Below are positions 10,941 through 21,560 of a stretch of DNA of 64,000 nucleotides, one piece after another (within the stretch, counting starts at the first letter, position 1; every line of letters starts with the position of its first letter). Below the pieces are notes generated by a model, which made no database searches, was not told where the DNA came from, and was given only the letters and a program-made list of their open reading frames with translations. A program made the translations under genes and the position numbers. This DNA is from Setomelanomma holmii (Eukaryota; Ascomycota; Dothideomycetes; Pleosporales; Phaeosphaeriaceae): contig ML978214.1 of assembly GCA_010015745.1 (NCBI GenBank), positions 1 through 64,000 on the forward strand, read 5' to 3'.

Positions 10941-12620
10941 CTAGTAGTATTGACTCCCTACATGTCTTTCCATAACTTCACCGCCAAATCTTGCCATACC
11001 AGCGCATCGTAACCCTTCGGCAGTCTCAGGCTCTGGAGTCCATACCGTGTCAACCTCACAAGCATAATAGATCCTTCGATACCCAATGTCGTCGGGGCTT
11101 TCATCACCCCCATTCCGCTTGCTTCCCAGGCGCGTGATACTATATGTGTAATTTGCCTGTGTCCCCTACCAGCTCGGATGTCAGCATGAAGTACTCGAGG
11201 ACCGGCATCCGCGCTACGGCTTTAGCGAAAGCAGCAAGAAACGGGTTAAACGTCTCCGGGTCGGGATGGATGCGAAAGTCCCTATAGCTGAATTCTCGCT
11301 CATCGACGCCTCCCACGGTGCCGCTTTCGACATCGTCGTGTGGATGGTCGATTGGGCGGGGCCCGGTGAAGTATCATTCGCCGGACGGAGTGAGCATGTC
11401 GGATGTGATGTCTAGGGATTTTAGATGTGGCCACGACGGTGTTGTGGCGTCGTGCTCGTCGGGCGAAGGCCAGAAGATGGTCGAGTCGAGATGTGCGCTC
11501 AATGTGAGGGACGTAAGACGCTGCGAGAAAATACGGAGTGATGCACTGAATGGGTCGTATGTGAAGCCTTCTGGCACGATGCTCGGACGCGAGTACCTCT
11601 GATCGGTAGGAGACTCGTTGTAGAAGGTGATTCGTGAGGAGTGTAAGGAGTTAAGTTGTGTTTTGGACAGCTTGTTTGCGAATGCCATACGAGTCTCACT
11701 TCGAGCCTTTGGTGATGCGGGTGGCTCGTGATCGGGCTCTGGCTCGGAGTCAGAGCCTGCGTTCAAAGAACCATCGTCTGAAGAGTCGTGATCAGATTGA
11801 TCCTCATCGTCCTGGAACTCCCATTCGATAGTTCTGAGCTCTGGGAGTGACATTGCCAGATCTGATGCAACCCGAGGGTCAAATCTTCGGGAACCAATTC
11901 CAATGATATTGAGGTGCTGCACGTTTGCCAGTGCGGGCAGCTTGTCTTGCTTGAGAAGATGAAGGCGCGATTTTTCCCATCGATCTGATAGTATATCGGC
12001 TCGCTTGCCAATCGCAATGTCGAACATGAGCTCACGATTTCCCAACTCGCCTGCGTAAATGCGCTGATCGGTAGGCGAAGTCGCCGTCAAAAGATCAATT
12101 CGTAACGCGCTCTGCACCCACTGTCTTCCCAACTCTTCAAGACGATAAATAACTCGCTTATGCCTTGCGTGAATGCCTCGTCGTTGACAAGTTGTTCATC
12201 TCGCGACTCCTCCCGTGCACATGCTTCATCCGAATATTCTGGCAGCAGCGAAGTGAAGCTGATCCTGGTGACATGCCTGCGTCTAGTCCCTGTCACGATC
12301 GCTTGGAGCGGGTCGAGGTCGTCGGTCTTGATACTTAGGTGGCGAAAGGTGATTGTCTCAACTGCTTCGTTCCAAAGGCGATTGAGGCCTGCAAGGTGAG
12401 GAAATCGCGATGGCACACCCTTTGAAAGTGCGGAAGACTGCCCTATTGCAGGATACCATTTTTCTTGGCCTGGGTAACGTTCTGTGAACCACACAATACG
12501 ATTGATCAACTCCTGTGGCAAGGCATCCATGGGAAGGGAGGAGTGAGAACGAACGAACATTGCGGGGATGATGGCTTTCCAAGTTACGGCGGCTGCCGAG
12601 GCGCTAGCAAGGGTCTGCAT
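10941..12620 (-). pseudogene. decayed F-box protein gene
   Basis: The 5' part (12620 to about 12120) encodes an F-box: LPMDALPQELINRIVWFTERY near residue 30, then NRLWNEAVETITFRHLSI. Reading breaks at a GGG run (12117-12119), where adding one base restores the family frame. The second part runs with an acidic linker (DDEDQSDHDSSDDGS) to an in-frame TGA at 11374-11376, where related proteins have Trp before YFTG. The same frame continues through YFTGPRPIDHPHDD to a TAG at 11140-11142, then YHAPGKQAEWG, and breaks again at a run of five G (11107-11111). Beyond that another frame continues with RIYYACEV to the end near 10941. With two frameshifts and two nonsense codons this is a pseudogene of the large fungal F-box/LRR-like family, probably once a ubiquitin-ligase adaptor. 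Confidence 0.75.
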
Positions 12621-12889
12621 AAACGTTTAGACCAACGGGTGAAGAACATGTTACATGGCTCTAATGTCTCAATAATGGTGTATCGATTGTCTTCGACTGA
12701 ACCCTGTAGCAACAGATTTGCTGGAGGCCTGATGCTCAAAGCTGGTTAGGGGCCGGCTTATCGAAGATCAAAACACCCAACCTCAACTCACCACATCCTG
12801 CCTAACACAAAGCTGCGCAAGCTATAGCATCGTGTTCGCTAGCCGCTACTATCTACAATGATCGAGTTTGCTAGCTGCTAATATCTACA
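12621..12889. promoter_or_regulatory. divergent promoter with duplicated start-codon region
   Basis: This separates the F-box pseudogene (minus) from the P450 (plus). Its right end carries a 32-bp direct duplication: copy 1 covers 12838-12867 and copy 2 covers 12870-12899, both containing ATCTACAATGATCGAG. The first ATG (12858) opens a seven-codon frame (MIEFASC, then TAA); the second ATG (12890) starts the P450. Confidence 0.7.
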
Positions 12890-14633
12890 ATGATCGAGCT
12901 CGTCGTTCTTGCCATTGCTACGTACATGGGATGGAGTTTCATCTGCCTAGAGCTCAACCACAAGCGAGCTTCAGCGATGCGTATTCCACTCGTGCGTGTC
13001 CCAGTCGACCCTCTGAACGTCCCCTTCATGGTCCTGGAGCCACATATCTTCAAACTCATCGACCTTTTTCCGCCATCGATCTTGCCGAACTTTGTGCGCT
13101 ATATGCGCCGCGGCTGGTTCTTTCTCGACAAAGCCAATTCTCACCTCAAGTACGGCCCGATTTGGGCATGCGTTACGCCGCGCGGCATTCATATGCAGAT
13201 TTGCGATTCTGAAGTTATTCACGATATGTTTAATCGGCGGCATGACTTCATACGGCCTAGTGAAAACTATAGTGAGTCCAAGTTCTCTGGTGTAAGGACG
13301 CATAAGCTGACTCTTCGAAGAGCTGCTGGAAGTGTACGGCCCTTGCATCTCTACAGCGGATCTAGACAACTGGCCAAGACACCGGAAGATACTTGCAGCG
13401 CCCTTCAATGAAAGCGTGATGAAATTTGTATGGAGTGAGTCACTTGACCAAGAGCAACAGATGATTAAATCCTGGACATCATCAAGCTCAATTAAAAGCT
13501 TCGCAAAAGACACACGTACGCTGTCTCTGAACGTCCTTGCTGCTACCGGATTCCGTCGCTCCTTCAGCTTTCAAGCTGCTGCTGCTGGTGTCGAGAAAAC
13601 AGATGTGGCATCATCATATCGTGATGCACTATCGACCGTGCTGGATAACGTCATCATCCTTATGTTACTCCCGTACCGCTATTTGACCCTTCCGTTCTTC
13701 CCCAAATCGCTCCAGCAAGTTGGCAATGCTAGAAAGGAATTCAAGCAACACATGGAGCGCATGTTGGCAGACAAAACCGCTGCAGTTGAGCGGGGCGAGA
13801 CAGGCGCGGGCAGTCTAATGACCTCGTTCGTCAAGGCAGGGAACACATCTGAGCCTGGCAAAGGAAGGGTCGAAAAGCAAAGGCCTGTCGGTGGAAGAAA
13901 TATACGGCAACATCTTCGTCATCAATTTCGCCGGACATGACACGACTGCCAACACTCTTGCTTTTAGCATGGCACTGCTTGCAACTGAACCTGACATGCA
14001 AGCGTGGGTAGCCGAGGAGGTCCGCGAAGTGGTCTCGACGGAGCAAGACTGGGACTATGCTCAAGTATATCCACAACTGCTTCGTTGTCGTGCCATCTTG
14101 GTCTGTTTGCTGTCCCTCTTATTTTGTTGCGCTGACGAGCGAGCCAGTATGAAGCGCTTCGCCTTCTGCCTCCCATCATGGCCCTTCCAAAGCACACCAG
14201 CTCTGCTCCACAAAGTTTGAAAGTCGGAGACCGCACAATAATTATCCCCGCAAACACCAGCACAAGCCCGAGCCTTCTCGCAGTGCACACTCACCCTAAG
14301 TACTGGCCCGACCCACTGGAATGGAAGCTATCGCGCTGGATTACCAATGAGGGAGGTCAGGAGAGCTTTGTAACCCTAACGAGAGATACATACTTCCCAT
14401 GGTCTGCTGGCCCGCAAAATTGTCCTGGCCAGAAATTCTCCGAGGTGGAATTCGTCGCTATACTTGCACTCTTGCTGCGCGATCACAAGCTAGGAATTGT
14501 CAAGGAGGATGGTGAGTCTGAACAGCAGGCGCGTTCACGGGCAATCAAGATCATAAACGACTGCGATGCACAGATGTTGCTGCGAATGCGCGATCCGGAC
14601 CGCCCGAAGCTTTCATGCGCAGTTCGAGCCTAG
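12890..14633 (+). pseudogene. cytochrome P450 with a one-base frame break
   Basis: Exons are 12890-13271, 13321-14100 and 14148-14633, with introns of 49 and 47 nt. An N-terminal hydrophobic anchor precedes the P450 body. Splicing gives ENYKLLEVYGP, then the WPRHRKILAAPFNE segment (C-helix). The I-helix is NFAGHDTTANTL, the ExxR motif lies in YEALRLLPP, the PERF-like region in WPDPLEWKLSRW, and the haem Cys in GPQNCPGQKFS. All core motifs are present. The exon sum is 1648 nt, one base over a multiple of three. The frame slips at GGG 13839-13841: removing one G joins FVKAG to a frame that runs through KGLSVEEIYGN into the I-helix. No intron explains it. It is either a recently inactivated gene or a sequencing error. 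The substrate is unknown; the neighbouring NmrA-like enzyme could be a partner but nothing proves a cluster. Confidence 0.8.
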
Positions 14634-14682
14634 ACATACGTACATATCTCACCATGGGCACCTTTGCCTACCATCGCAGGTC

Positions 14683-15745
14683 TCAAGCCTTCCCACTCCA
14701 CGCTTCCGTCACTAACTCTCGTACCTTCTTCGTCTCAAATTCCCCACCTCCAACCTCACCACCCAAGTCGAAATGCCCCTCCTCCATCAGCAACCCAAAT
14801 ACAGCCGCCAACCCCTGCAGCGCTTCCTTCGGGAAGAATGGATACAGCACCACATGCCCAGGTAACTCCGTGACCTTGCCTTGCTTCAAAGTCTCCAGCT
14901 TATCATACGTCACATCAAACTTTACGCCCTTCACTTCCTCCGCAACGGCCAAGAATTCGTTCCACGTCAACTTATCCCCAACAGTCACACTCTCGCGTTC
15001 CCACTGAGGCTTTTGCAAAAGCAGTGCAGCGAACCGCCCAATATCAAAGGTATACGTAAACGTCACGGGCACGTCGCCCGAGCCCGGGATCCCAGCCGTG
15101 TTAGACGCCACATCGATTGCGAGCGGGAATGGATGGAGATACGATCTGACATGCGGAAGCCCATAATAATCCATGAACAGGCCATTGATGACGGACGTAT
15201 ATTCCAGTCCTGAAGCTGCCAGGGTATCGAGGATGGAGCGTTTGAGTTGGCCAATTGGGAGGAGGGCGCTCACTCTGCACACCAGCATATTAGCTCTCGA
15301 TAAAAAGTTGGATGACTTGGGAGAGGTGTATAAGACGTACTCAGGTGTATACCGTATTCCCCACAAGCTGGGTATGTAGCGCCTAGTTACTTTCGACTTA
15401 TCCGCCGCAGCGATCAACGCGAGCTCCGGGTCGATCCCGAATGTGGATCCGAGCGTGGAAATCACGGTGTCGATACTATTGGTTTCGAGGGTAGCCACGA
15501 GGGCGTCGGGATTGCTGTAATCAACGGCAAGGATCTGGGCGCCTATTTCTTTGGACTTTGAGGTGTTTGCCTGGGCAATGTAAGTATGCAAGTCGGAGTG
15601 TGATTCTGTACACAAGAGGTTTTGTATTGTATACCTCGCGACCCAGTATGAACACTTTATACCCGCCGTGTGCATTGAGCTGGTCGACAATGGCGCGGCC
15701 AAGTTTGCCTGATCCGCCCGCGACGGCAATAATTTCGGATGCCAT
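14683..15745 (-). CDS. NmrA-like/isoflavone-reductase-type NAD(P)-binding protein
   Basis: Three exons: 15745-15635, 15570-15341 and 15274-14683, with introns of 64 and 66 nt (310 aa). The Rossmann fold starts at the N-terminus with IAVAGGSGKLGRAIVDQL (GxxGxxG type). After splicing come LGRE-ANTSKS, the conserved STLGSTFGIDPELALI, a RRYIPSLWGIRYTPEV segment and LEYTSVINGLFMDYYG. This is the atypical SDR family used by isoflavone reductase-like and NmrA-like redox sensors or enzymes. It converges with the P450 (50 bp between stop codons). It is soluble with no leader. The exact reaction is unknown. The gene is intact. Confidence 0.85.
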
Positions 15746-16592
15746 GATATAGTGAGGCTAATTGGAGGGAGTTATAGTTGCTGCCGTGAAGTAATTGAGA
15801 GAAGATATTGTGAAAGTATGCTGTCCCTTCAAGCTCCGAATGGGAAGTCTAGTAGCTTTTATATCCGCAGCTTATCTCTGCCACCGTTGTTCAATACTCC
15901 CAGCATGCTCACCATATTACCATCTACTACATCTTCCCATTGCGGACGATCAAGTCGACCATCCGCCTTGCCAAGCCGTATGCATTTGTAATCTGACCAT
16001 GGGTTTTGGTCCCGCAATGCGGTTGTGTGCGTCAACAGTGTCAAGTTCTGCGCAAAATCACTTTCACATACGCAAATTCGCTCGTTCTTTTGCTTGTTGT
16101 AGTGCACGATGCATTCGGATTCGGGAAGCTGAGTGGGCCGTGAGGTAGTCGGCCCTTTTTCAGCTTACAAATGCCGACAAATCACGCTAAGAAGCCATAC
16201 CCGAGATTCCGGTGGAGATTCCCACGCCATTATGGAAACATATCACGACCGGAGAATGCTGAAAGAAGGCCTCCTTACGTATTGGACAATGAGCACGTGT
16301 GTCAATATAAGGAATAGAAAAGATTTGAGATGCATGTTGGCTTGTGCAAAAGCCTCTTGATTCATCAAACGCCGACCATGCACACCAAGAAAGTGACCAT
16401 TGTACGCTACCGATGCTCTCATATCCTTTCTCCTCCCGAAAACTCCAATAAAATGATGGTTTGCTAAGTGGCCCGAACATATCCAAGACCACAGATGGGG
16501 TATCTGTTCGCTCGACAACAACGCAGCTTTGCTCGCTAAATCCAAAACCACACAAGTCTAACCCCAGATGTCTTTCTCTCTTCTTTGCGCGC
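15746..16592. other. intergenic, nothing recognised
   Basis: About 850 bp between the NmrA-like gene start and the 3' end of the O-GlcNAc transferase. The open frames here, including one of 162 codons on the minus strand, overlap each other and show no family features. They are probably promoter and 3' UTR. Confidence 0.5.
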
Positions 16593-19500
16593 TCAAGTAA
16601 GTCGTGGAGGCTGTCGATGCTTGAGCCAAATGTCTCCACCTTCTCCCGTCTCCCATTTCTTCCATGCGATCTCATAAGCTTCTTCTAGGTCTCTGACCCA
16701 TCTTTTCGTGTCGAATAGTGGACTTGTCCAGCGTGACTCGTAAAGCATGCGACGTAGCTCGCTCAAGCGTCCATACAGGCGATGACCGCGGTACTGGCCA
16801 GCTTGGACCAGTCGTACAGCCTTTTCCTCGTAGTCTTGGTCGCTCGCTGCGATCAGTTCTGTGGCGGCCTGAGCGCCATCAGAAGTCTTTGGCAACGCGC
16901 CTTTGAGGATGGAGGCCGCCATCCGCGAACACATCTTGTATTTATAACGTGGCAAAGTGAGCAATGGTGTGCCAGACCAGAGAACGTCAGCAGCAGTCGT
17001 GTGGGCATTGCACTCAGGAGTGTCGAGGAAAAGATCGCAGACGCGGGCTCGAGAGATGTGTTGATGTTTTTGTGCAACGTCGGTGAAGATGACACGGTTG
17101 GCAACATCAGGTCCAGCCCACAGATACGCGGTTTGCTTGAGATTTGTTTCTCCTAGATCCGGGAAGCGGAGCAACCAGAGAATTGCCTGGGGAAGACGCT
17201 CGAGTATCCTAAGCCAAGTACGGAATGTTGTTGGCTCGATCTGTGATGGTTAGAAATCTGTCAATCTTTGCCTCTTGCATCTCCTTACCTTGTAGAGCTG
17301 ATTGAAGTTACCCAGGATGATGGCGTTGTCTGGCAGATCCGGGAAGATCTCCTTGCGCATAGCCCATCTTCGCTCTTGCTCTTCTTCCCAGGTAGGTTGT
17401 CGACCCTGTGAGTCTGGTGCGCTTTGCCGATGATCACAACAGAAAAAGGTATCTCGGCAGTACACGATATTCTCGCCGTAGATCCAGTTCTCATCTGATC
17501 CTCCACTGTTTTCGTCCACAAGAGTGTCTTCCAAGTCGATATTGCGCCTCCACTGACGAAGAGTATCAGGAGGTACAGCAGTGTCATCTGCGAGTAGATA
17601 GTCACACCATTCAGCTCCCAAAGTTCCGGCGAAGCCCATGAAGGCCATTTGTATTGGCGCGGCACGCGCCGCAAAGACTTCATTCCTCGCTCCTCTGGTG
17701 TATCCATTCAGATTGATCAGAACATGAATGCCATCGTTGACGATCTGATTGACCAGACGTTCGGCTGACCAGCTGCTTGCATCACGGAAGACTGGTGCTT
17801 CTCTCTCGATCTGTTTGCGGTGTTCGGATCCGTCACTGGCTGTGGTGGCATAGCAGAAGGCTTTAACGCGCTTCGGGTTGTGAAGACCAAAGACAGACTG
17901 CATAAGATGTGCTAGAGGATGGTTGTTGAAGTCCGAGGAGACATAGCCAACCTTCAGGTGTGGATTTGGGGGTGGGGGTGGCTGGTAGACCGTTGCAGGA
18001 AGCCATGGCACCCTCAGTGTCGAGCAAGAGATGCGTAAACCATTGCGTTGCGATATGAGACGGATCTGCTTCGCTGACATAGGGCACGTGAAGGTGTGGA
18101 ATGGGAGCACGGTCGGAGCGGCGGGCACCGTCAATGCAGCAGGTAGCTGTGGTCGCTTATAACTTTCAGGAGAGCGCTGGTTTGGCGTGACGTATCGGTC
18201 CTGATACCACTGCCAGGTGAGCCATCGTATGGCGCGCTCGACGAGACGGATGACGCGCGCGCCTTCCCACCTCTGGCCTCTCCAATTGACCAGCACGCCT
18301 TTCATGCTATCCTGCTTCTGTTTTATGTCTTGAGCGCTGCCATTCGTGAGTGCGAGCGGGCGGACGATGTCGCGGATGAAGCTATCGTCCATCGAGCCTC
18401 GACCCCATCCTTCACCGTCGGCAAGTTGCTTCTCGACCAATTTGATGACTTTATGGATCCAGCCTGAGCTTGAAGCACCCGGGATCTTGGCATCCAACAA
18501 CATGCCGCTTTCATCCACATGCCACCGATCTCTTGCACCCAGGTCATCGGCAATGCCACCTCTTCCGTTCCACCCGCATACTGAGTTGAGAGCGTTTGCA
18601 AGCCCGCATACCGCTTCAGCAAAATCTGGACTAGCCTTGACAGCGCGCTTATAGTACAAGATAGCATCACTGATTCGTCCCTTGTCTTTGACTGCATTCG
18701 CAAGATTGGCCAAAGCGATGTCGAAGTTCTGGTCGCACTGCACTGCCTGCTCGTACATTTGGATGGCGACGTCTAATTGTCCGATATCTTTGAGAAGGCT
18801 GCCAAGGTTGGTATACAAGTGTGCATGTCGTTTGTCCAGTTGCAGTCCATAGTAATAGTATGCGAGGGCGAGAGCGACCCCACTTCCTGGAACCAGGCCT
18901 GGAATTTGCGGGTGGAACATGGAATGCGATGCTGATATAGGCTTGGAAGGTGCCGACTGCTGTACGCTGGCAAGTAGAATGCCGACGTTGTTGGCGGTAG
19001 AAGGGCTTGGCTGCAGGGACAACGAGAGGTAGTACAGAGCTAATATCTCCCTAACTCCATAGTTGCTTTGGTATAGAATGGCCTTTGGGGAACTCGTAGC
19101 CATGCCATCTTGAAATATTTTTGCCAGAGACAGAAGAGAATTGCTCGTCGTGGAAATGGCAGCTTTTCGAGCTATACCGTCATTAGGAACATGCTTCAGA
19201 CCTGGTAATTGACCATGGGGAGGGAAGCACATTTGTGCAGTCTTCGTTGCGGAATCTGGAGGTAGCAAAATGGGATCCGTGGACGGTAGGACTCGACGGC
19301 CGCCAGGCGAACGTTCTGCGTTATCGTAACCAACCACAGATAGAATGCGTTTGATGAGACCGTCGATTCCATTTATGTGAGTTCCTGCACCGATGAGCAC
19401 GGCGATCTCAAATGCTCTTGCAGCACCAGCATTGTCCCCCAAAGCGTAAAGCATGTTACCCTTCGCATGTACCAGGGCGAGGATGCGACCATTGTCACAA

Positions 19501-21560
19501 CCTGGGATTGCGTAGCCGCTCGAGCCGAACCCTGGTTGGTCAGATCCGGGAAGCTTGTCCAGCTCCTTGAATATCGACTCGTCGTCGCCTTCAAACTCGA
19601 AGACTGGCCTGTCTGACGTTTCTGACAGACTTGGCGATTCGCTGACCGTTGAAGTCGATCGCTCGCTCTGAATTTCCAGGTTCCGCAGAGCGTCAGCTCT
19701 TCGCGCGAATCGCAGCGAGCGTTCCACATCTTCGATCACTTTTACTGCCTCCTTGCCTCTGTGGTCACTGCACAGCAAACCGATGAGGTGTTCGACAGCC
19801 TCAAAGTAACTGGGGCGTAGCTGGACCGCTTTTCGCCAATGGTTTTCGGCCTCACGCTTTTGCTGTAAGGCAAGAAGGGTAGCTGCAAGATTAGAAATGG
19901 CTTCCACGTGATCCTTGTCCAAGGTTAGAATGTGTTTATACCAGTCTTGGGCCTTCTGGTAGTCGCCAAGAGCATATGCAAAGCAGCCGCCCAAGAGAAT
20001 ACCGTCTATCCAGTTCCACTTGCTTTCTTCACAGTGCTTTGTAATGGCTTCCAAGGCAGAAGCTGCTGTCATGCTAGGTGGAATGTCAGGGCGGAAACCG
20101 GAAGTAGCGCTGGCAACAGAGCCTGACATTCGTCGCAGAGTGCGGGCGGGTTCCAAGCCAGGTACTTGCGTCATCATCGACTGCTGCTGGGGCATTTGCT
20201 GCCAAGGTTGCCGTTGGCCGGAGGCATCCGCTCCACCCACAGACCACGCGGAGGATGATCGTGAATGTGACATGGGAGGTCGTCTCTTCGTTTCGGTGCC
20301 AGAATGAGACGAGCGTCTCTCGAGAGTCGGGGAACTGGTATTGCTGTATGACTCGGACAAATTTGCTCCAGGTTGTCGTGGTGGCTTGGGGTAGATATGT
20401 GGCCGTGAAAGTGCACGCCCATGCGTGTGATGCGAATGCTTGCGTGTATGTGTGAGATAGCGAAGAAGATCGACGTAAACAGTATGCGCCCAAGCGAAGA
20501 CCTTTTCTCGAGATTGACCGTTGAGAGACTGTGGCCCATACTCGGCCAGAGGCGTAGTAGCTGGCGTCCGCTCGGCCACTGGCGTGGTTTGGCCAGAGTG
20601 CAAGAAATCATGATGGCGTTGCGATTGCGGTGGTGGTAGGGATAAATTCTGATAGTCTAGAGCGTAATCCTGCTGCGATTGCGGGTAAGAAGAGTATTCG
20701 AGGGACGGCCGTGGCAAGTTGTAGTGCTGGAGACCTTGATTGAACTGTAATTGATTTTGCGGGTAGTTAGGCATATTCGGAACAGACGCATTGTACGTGT
20801 GAGCTACGTAAGCACTGTGTTGTGGATGTGCCCAATGCTGGCGGTGGGGATGGTGGAGGAATCGAGGGTCTCGCATGGCTGCCGGCTGGTATGGAGTGTA
20901 TGTACCGTCGGGCCAGTAAGGTCCATATGGGCCTTGGTCGTTAGAGACGGTCGGCCCAAGCGGGCTCTGACCGGGCATACCCATCAAAGCACCATATGGC
21001 TGAGCATACATCTGGTAAGGAAGGAGCGGCTGCAGCGGCGGTATCTGGTTCAGCATGGAGTCAATCTGGGGCAGATGCTGTCCGGCCCTGCCAGATCCAG
21101 TCTCGAAGTATAGACTAGGGCTCCAGTCGGATGATCTATCTTGCCGGCTGACTCCAGGCGAGCGTAACGGGAGATCCTGCTTGAGGCCATAGGGAATATT
21201 CGATTCGGCCGTCACTGGCAGCAGTATATGCTTGGTGGCATGGGGCTTCTCTGTGTGCTCGACGGATGTACCGTCATACGCAGCAGCTAGGATTCCATTT
21301 GGCGTCTTACGTCGAAGCATGTGCTCGGGCGGTTTCGATGCACCAGATTCGGAGCTCTGGGAATTGTAAGAGTTGTGTCTGGACAGGGGATGGGCGTATT
21401 GCTGTGGAGCACGATGCTGGGCGAGATGTCGTCCTTCGAAGCTGGCGGCATTGCGGAGGAGGGAGGTGTGCGAAGGTGTCGATGGGCCGTTGTTGTACGG
21501 TCCCTGTGGGGAGAAGTGCGGCGGTTGCGGTTGTGGGGGATATTGCCGGACCATAGTCAT
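16593..21560 (-). CDS. UDP-GlcNAc:protein O-GlcNAc transferase (OGT) with TPR repeats
   Basis: Two exons: 21560-17289 and 17240-16593, with a 48-nt intron (1639 aa). The first about 480 residues are low-complexity, rich in Pro, Gln, Ser, His and Tyr. TPR units follow (about 500-990), such as ALGDYQKAQDWYKHIL, NLGSLLKDIGQLDVAIQMYE and NLANAVKDKGRISDAILYYK. The catalytic region begins with LKVGYVSSDFNNHPLAHLMQ (about 1200), then AFCYATTASDGSEHRKQI, INLNGYTRGARNEVFAARAA with APIQMAFMGFAGTLGAEWCDY, and in exon 2 RVIFTDVAQKHQHI, DLFLDTPECNAHTTAADVLW and GTPLLTL, the UDP-GlcNAc-binding part of GT41. The enzyme adds O-GlcNAc to Ser/Thr of nuclear and cytoplasmic proteins. OGT is present in many filamentous fungi and absent from budding yeast. 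The long N-terminal extension is the unusual part. The gene looks functional. Confidence 0.92.
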
